64,000 bases of DNA from Planctomycetota bacterium. Lineage in GTDB: Bacteria > Planctomycetota > Planctomycetia > Pirellulales > Lacipirellulaceae. Below, one piece after another: positions 61,213-64,000 of this stretch (position 1 is its first letter; each line of letters opens with the position of its first letter). Both the position numbers and the translations under genes were made by a program. A model generated the notes under the pieces. The model ran no database searches. It saw only the letters and a list, made by a program, of their open reading frames with translations, and was not told the DNA's origin. The stretch covers positions 124,001 to 188,000 of the forward strand of contig JAKOXH010000019.1 in assembly GCA_029781135.1 (NCBI GenBank). Reading direction: 5' to 3'.

Positions 61213-61397
61213 CGTTAGTCGTTGGGCGTTAGTCGTTAGTTTTCAGGGTTCAGGGTTCAGGGGGCGAAAATTGGGAATTGGGAGTGGGGAATACGGAATT
61301 CGCTGTCTTGCATTCCCAATTCCCCACTCCCCACTCCCATTTGGTCATTGGTCCTTGGTCATTCTGGCTAACGACTAACAGCTAACGACTAACGACT
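61213..61397. repeat. Heptamer tracts forming a large inverted repeat after DUF1501
   Basis: The left part runs through GCGTTAGTCGTTGGGCGTTA, TCAGGGTTCAGGGTTCAGG and GGGAATTGGGAGTGGGGAAT. The right part answers with CCCAATTCCCCACTCCCCAC, GGTCATTGGTCCTTGGTCAT and CTAACGACTAACGAC. Most units are 7 nt. The outer ends (GTTAGTCGTTAGT and CTAACGACTAACGAC) are inverted. The whole gap 61210-61914 (705 bp) holds this and the palindrome cluster at 61732; no gene is supported. Confidence 0.8.
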
Positions 61398-61731
61398 TTC
61401 AAAAAAAATGATGGGCCCATTGGGGCGTCGGTCATAAGTGAGCTGGCGCGCATGATCAGCGGTGAGGGCCGATGGCAACGAGCTGCGGACCGAGTTTCCA
61501 CCCGTGCGAGTGCGGCTCTGCGCCGCGGGACCGGGGTGTCTGGCTGACGGAGGTTTCAGCGGTGGTGGCCGCGCTGCGGCTCCGATCCGAGAGGTCGCCA
61601 ACTGACATTGTCCCGGCGAGACGTCTACTTGGCAGAGACTGCGCCCGCACGGTCATTTGTGAACGCGACTGTAGCACAAGTCGTGGCACAAAAGCAAGCA
61701 AATAGTGGAAAAGTTTTCAGTAGGTGAATTT

Positions 61732-61894
61732 GTGGCGGAATTCTCACGAATTCCGCTACGTGTAGCCACGCTCGCCACAGCGTGGAGTGTTTTCCGGGGG
61801 GTGCGTCCACCGTCTGGCGACGGTGGCTACATACTGGTGGCAACAGTGGCTTTGGGGTGGTTGGCGGTAGATTCGGTCTGGCGACCGACGCTAA
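61732..61894. repeat. Cluster of four different REP-like palindromes
   Basis: In order: TGGCGGAATTCTCACGAATT with CCGCTA, CCACGCTCGCCACAGCGTGG, CCACCGTCTGGCGACGGTGG, and the family E repeat TTGGCGGTAGATTCGGTCTG with GCGACCGACGCTAA. Each can form its own hairpin; two share the loop TCTGGCGA. They lie downstream of the GH5-like gene on its 3' side. Confidence 0.75.
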
Positions 61895-61914
61895 GGGAAC
61901 GGCGCTAAGCGTCT

Positions 61915-63375
61915 TCATTTAGGCGCGTCTTGGCGAAACGCCTCGAAGTACGTTTGGCGGAATTGGGCCGCGGCTTGGACATCGACGAGGCATTTGTTCC
62001 AATCGAGTGCGGGGCGTTCGCCGAGCACGCGGGGCTTGAAGGGTTGGGCTTTTTGGCGGCTGGCCAATTCGCTGAACTTGCGGGCCCAGGCTCTGGGTTG
62101 GCCCTCGGCGGTGAGGAGGCCGCTGAATTGGCTGGGGTCGGTGGCCTCGGGGGCATCGAACAGGCCCCAGTTGAGCCAGCCAGCCATGAGGCCTTGGCCG
62201 GTCTCCACGACGCGGCGGCAGTATTGGGCTTGTTGTTCCTCGGTGGCGGCGGGGTGGATGCCGCCGTCGAACCGGGGCTTGCCGCCGCCGTACCAGCCAA
62301 ATTCGGCCAGCACCACCGGCTTGCCGCAACGGGCCACCTCGCGGATCACACCCTCGAAGTAGGCGAGGTTCTTGAGCTCATCCTCGGCGCTGCGGTAGTC
62401 GTACGCCCCTTCGGCGAACGGGTAAAAATGGATTTCGAGGAAATCGAGCAGCGGTGCCTGACGCTCGGGGCGGAAAGCCGCGTAATGCCGCAGGCCGGGT
62501 AGCAGCGACGGCACCGACCATTGAATGAAGCCCACGGTACAGAGTGCCGCGGGGTCGGCCGCTTTGATCGCCTTCACCTGTCGGCGTGTCCATTCGTCGG
62601 CCAGGTCTTCGCGGAAGAGTTGGTAGTCGAGCAGTTCGGCATGGCTACATTTGTTTTCGTCCTCCGGCGGCGGCAGTTCGGCGGCCTGCACTTTGGCGAC
62701 ATCGACACCCCACGCTTTCGCCAACGCTTCACGGGATGGATAACGCTTGAGCACCCAGTCGCTCCAGCGTTTTTGTACGGCGGGCGTTGCCTTCCAGGGC
62801 ACGGCCGGCTCGTTGCGCAGGTCGTAGGCGAAGATCACGTTTCGGCCGGCATAACGTTTGGCAAATTGCGACCAGAAGGTTTCGAGCGTTTGCAGGAACT
62901 TCTCGTCGGAAATTTGGTCGCCGCGGGCCCATTCGGGAACGCCTTCCCAAAGATCGAGACCGGTGGGGTGGACGTAGATGCCGGCCTCTTCGGCAATCGT
63001 AAGGAAGTCGTCAAATTTGGCGATGCCGTCGGGATTGAGTTGCCCAGGCGGGTCGCAGAACGACGTGAAGCTGAGAAATACGCGGACGCAGTTGACGCCG
63101 AGCGCCTTCATCGTGGCGAAGTCGCGGCGGGTGGCGGCGGCATCGAACTGCTTCCAAACCTGCGGCGCCCAGCCGGTGTTCGGGCGGAAGTACGTGAGGC
63201 CCACCGGGGCGTAGGGTTTGCCGCTGGCGGTGATGAACGATTTGTTGTCTGGGGCGACGTGGATTTTCTCTAAGCGAGTCGCGGGCGAAGTCGCTGCCGT
63301 ATCGGCGACGGCAAGTGTATGTGTGGCGAAGGAAAGAACGACGGCAGGGATGATTGCCAGTAATGGAAGTTTCAT
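61915..63375 (-). CDS. Secreted GH5-like glycoside hydrolase (cellulase/mannanase fold)
   Basis: This 486-residue protein has a signal peptide (LLAIIPAVVLSFATHTLAVA). A TIM-barrel of GH5/GH-A type follows. Two catalytic glutamates are clear: the acid/base Glu189 in FAYDLRNEPAVPW and the nucleophile Glu358 in PVVLAEFGWYGGG. YTYFRPNTG-like and LGVNCVRVFLSFTSFCDPPG parts fit the N-terminal barrel. Candidate activities are beta-mannanase, endoglucanase or beta-galactosidase; the family subtype is not decided by eye. It may degrade plant or algal glycans. Confidence 0.82.
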   Translation of the reverse strand: MKLPLLAIIPAVVLSFATHTLAVADTAATSPATRLEKIHVAPDNKSFITASGKPYAPVGLTYFRPNTGWAPQVWKQFDAAATRRDFATMKALGVNCVRVFLSFTSFCDPPGQLNPDGIAKFDDFLTIAEEAGIYVHPTGLDLWEGVPEWARGDQISDEKFLQTLETFWSQFAKRYAGRNVIFAYDLRNEPAVPWKATPAVQKRWSDWVLKRYPSREALAKAWGVDVAKVQAAELPPPEDENKCSHAELLDYQLFREDLADEWTRRQVKAIKAADPAALCTVGFIQWSVPSLLPGLRHYAAFRPERQAPLLDFLEIHFYPFAEGAYDYRSAEDELKNLAYFEGVIREVARCGKPVVLAEFGWYGGGKPRFDGGIHPAATEEQQAQYCRRVVETGQGLMAGWLNWGLFDAPEATDPSQFSGLLTAEGQPRAWARKFSELASRQKAQPFKPRVLGERPALDWNKCLVDVQAAAQFRQTYFEAFRQDAPK

Positions 63376-63423
63376 TGCTTTGTTATAGATGATTGATAGC
63401 TATGCGGCTAATGACCCATCGCT

Positions 63424-63490
63424 CGTTTAACACCGAGCGAGCGGCGAGGCGAACCAACGCATTCCGTCGCCGTTGGCTCCGGGTTAAACG
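63424..63490. repeat. Family C palindrome, copy 2 (decayed)
   Basis: Right arm CCGTCGCCGTTGGCTCCGGG then TTAAACG matches copy 1 at 24848-24920 except one base. The left arm (CGTTTAACACCGAGCGAGCG) has changed at several places. Confidence 0.75.
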
Positions 63491-63567
63491 ACCCGAAAGG
63501 GCTCATTTTCCATCTAGTCAACGATGGGAACGGTAACAAGTACATTCCCAAGGTACCCTCACCCCGG

Positions 63568-63588
63568 CCCTCTCCCGGAGGGAGAGGG
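63568..63588. repeat. CCCTCTCCC/GGGAGAGGG palindrome, second copy
   Basis: CCCTCTCCC and GGGAGAGGG pair around GGA. The arms are the same as at 31426-31446. Confidence 0.6.
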
Positions 63589-63611
63589 AGGCGTTGGTGG
63601 GTTTGGACTAG

Positions 63612-63645
63612 TTGGCGGTAGATTCGGTCTGGCGACCGACGCTAA
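63612..63645. repeat. Family E repeat, copy near the right edge
   Basis: TTGGCGGTAGATTCGGTCTG followed by GCGACCGACGCTAA is the same sequence as at 61861-61894. It lies just downstream of the sialidase-like gene. Confidence 0.7.
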
Positions 63646-63665
63646 AGGGTGGATGGGTGGTGGGG

Positions 63666-64000
63666 TTACGGTCGCCAGATGGTGGCGGCGATATAGCGGT
63701 CGCTGAGAGGTTTGTCGTGATAGTAATAAATGGTCACGACTTTGCCGTCGGTGCGCTCGACGCTGCGGGGATAGCCGATGTCGCGGCCGCCGGCGTCGTC
63801 GCGGAGGATGATTTCCTTTTCCCAAGTGTGGCCGCTGTCGGAACTGAGCCGCGCACGGATACCGAACGGGGCGGCGCGGTAACCGTAGGTGAGGCAGAGC
63901 CGCCCGTCCTTGAGGCGGATGAGACTGGGCGGATTGCCTTCGCCGGTGCTGGGGACGGGCCGGCCGGCGTACTTCCACGATTTACCCAGATCGAGCGAGC
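63666..64000 (-). CDS. Sialidase/BNR-repeat family protein, C-terminal part (partial)
   Basis: The minus-strand frame ending at a TAA at 63666-63668 is open to the window edge and gives at least 110 residues. It reads SLDLGKSWKYAGRPVPSTGE, then GNPPSLIRLKDGRLCLTYGY, LSSDSGHTWEKEIILRDDAG and YPRSVERTDGKVVTIYYYHD. The Asp-box S-S-D-S-G-H-T-W and the conserved arginines are typical of the six-bladed sialidase fold. The start lies outside the window. The substrate cannot be judged; family members act on sialic acids or other glycans. The other frames here lack family motifs. Confidence 0.78.
   Translation of the reverse strand, partial: SLDLGKSWKYAGRPVPSTGEGNPPSLIRLKDGRLCLTYGYRAAPFGIRARLSSDSGHTWEKEIILRDDAGGRDIGYPRSVERTDGKVVTIYYYHDKPLSDRYIAATIWRP

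Noticed and set aside
61213..61397. A CRISPR array in the region with repeated short units
   Set aside because: Units are adjacent or degenerate 7-mers without equal spacers, and no cas genes are present.
63559..63978. A 139-residue Arg/Pro/His-rich minus-strand ORF at the right edge
   Set aside because: The neighbouring frame gives a sialidase-like protein with an Asp-box; the Arg/Pro/His-rich frame is its shadow.
1..64000. tRNA, rRNA or known riboswitches
   Set aside because: No cloverleaf with a GGTTCGAxTCC-like arm, no rRNA sequence and no recognisable riboswitch core was found by eye; a covariance search would be needed to be certain.

Overview
The window looks like chromosomal DNA of a motile planctomycete, probably of the Pirellulales type. 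The main evidence is a cytochrome-c-like PSD1/DUF1549/DUF1553 protein next to a DUF1501 protein, a pairing typical of planctomycetes. Supporting signs are a secreted Cys-rich protein built on CCEPACGC units, two DUF1570-type zincins, GC-rich sequence, frequent non-ATG or weak-SD starts, and many dispersed palindromic repeats. The species cannot be named from the sequence alone.

Layout. 1-10 kb holds housekeeping genes: a PhnD-like binding protein, folD, pgpA, a siroheme sulfite/nitrite reductase, an MntA-type nucleotidyltransferase with a hepT stump, a DUF1570 protein, comF, DUF502, hemC and a small zincin. 10.3-28.9 kb is one co-directional flagellar block: flgF, flgG, flgA, flgH, flgI, flgJ (rod-binding only), flgN, flgK, flgL, fliW, csrA, flagellin, fliD and fliS. 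It covers rod, P/L rings, hook-filament junction, filament, cap, their chaperones, and the FliW-CsrA regulatory pair directly before flagellin. 29-38.5 kb has mqnD (futalosine menaquinone pathway), a GCS2-type ligase, sppA, a SPOR-like protein, a CFA-like methyltransferase, a YugP-type Zn protease and a second DUF1570-like zincin. 38.9-48.1 kb has a 1020-residue predicted beta-solenoid membrane protein, a PepSY-like protein, an M42 peptidase, a small lipoprotein, the Cys-rich protein, and tatD with a VapBC module wedged between two copies of the tatD 5' end. 48.1-56.9 kb is a minus-strand membrane-arm complex I operon, nuoH-J-K-L-M-N, without nuoI. 57.2-64 kb has the PSD1/DUF1553 and DUF1501 pair, a GH5-like glycosidase and the C-terminal part of a sialidase-like protein cut by the window edge.

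Intergenic space is dense with repeats. There is a ~100-bp palindromic element in four same-orientation copies, a second ~95-bp family in two opposite copies, and several short REP-like palindromes. There are also heptamer tandem tracts and long inverted repeats of 7-9-nt text-like units. Some of these enter genes: a 7x7-bp tract lies in frame inside hemC, a palindrome supplies the C-terminal codons of NuoJ and TatD, and a dispersed repeat supplies the likely start of FlgA.

No complete new defence or mobile system was found. The most noteworthy items are the tatD/vapBC arrangement, the coding invasion by repeats, the modular expansion shared by flagellin, FlgL and FliD, the beta-solenoid membrane protein, and the Cys-rich exported protein. 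All functional calls rest on reading motifs by eye, with no database search.
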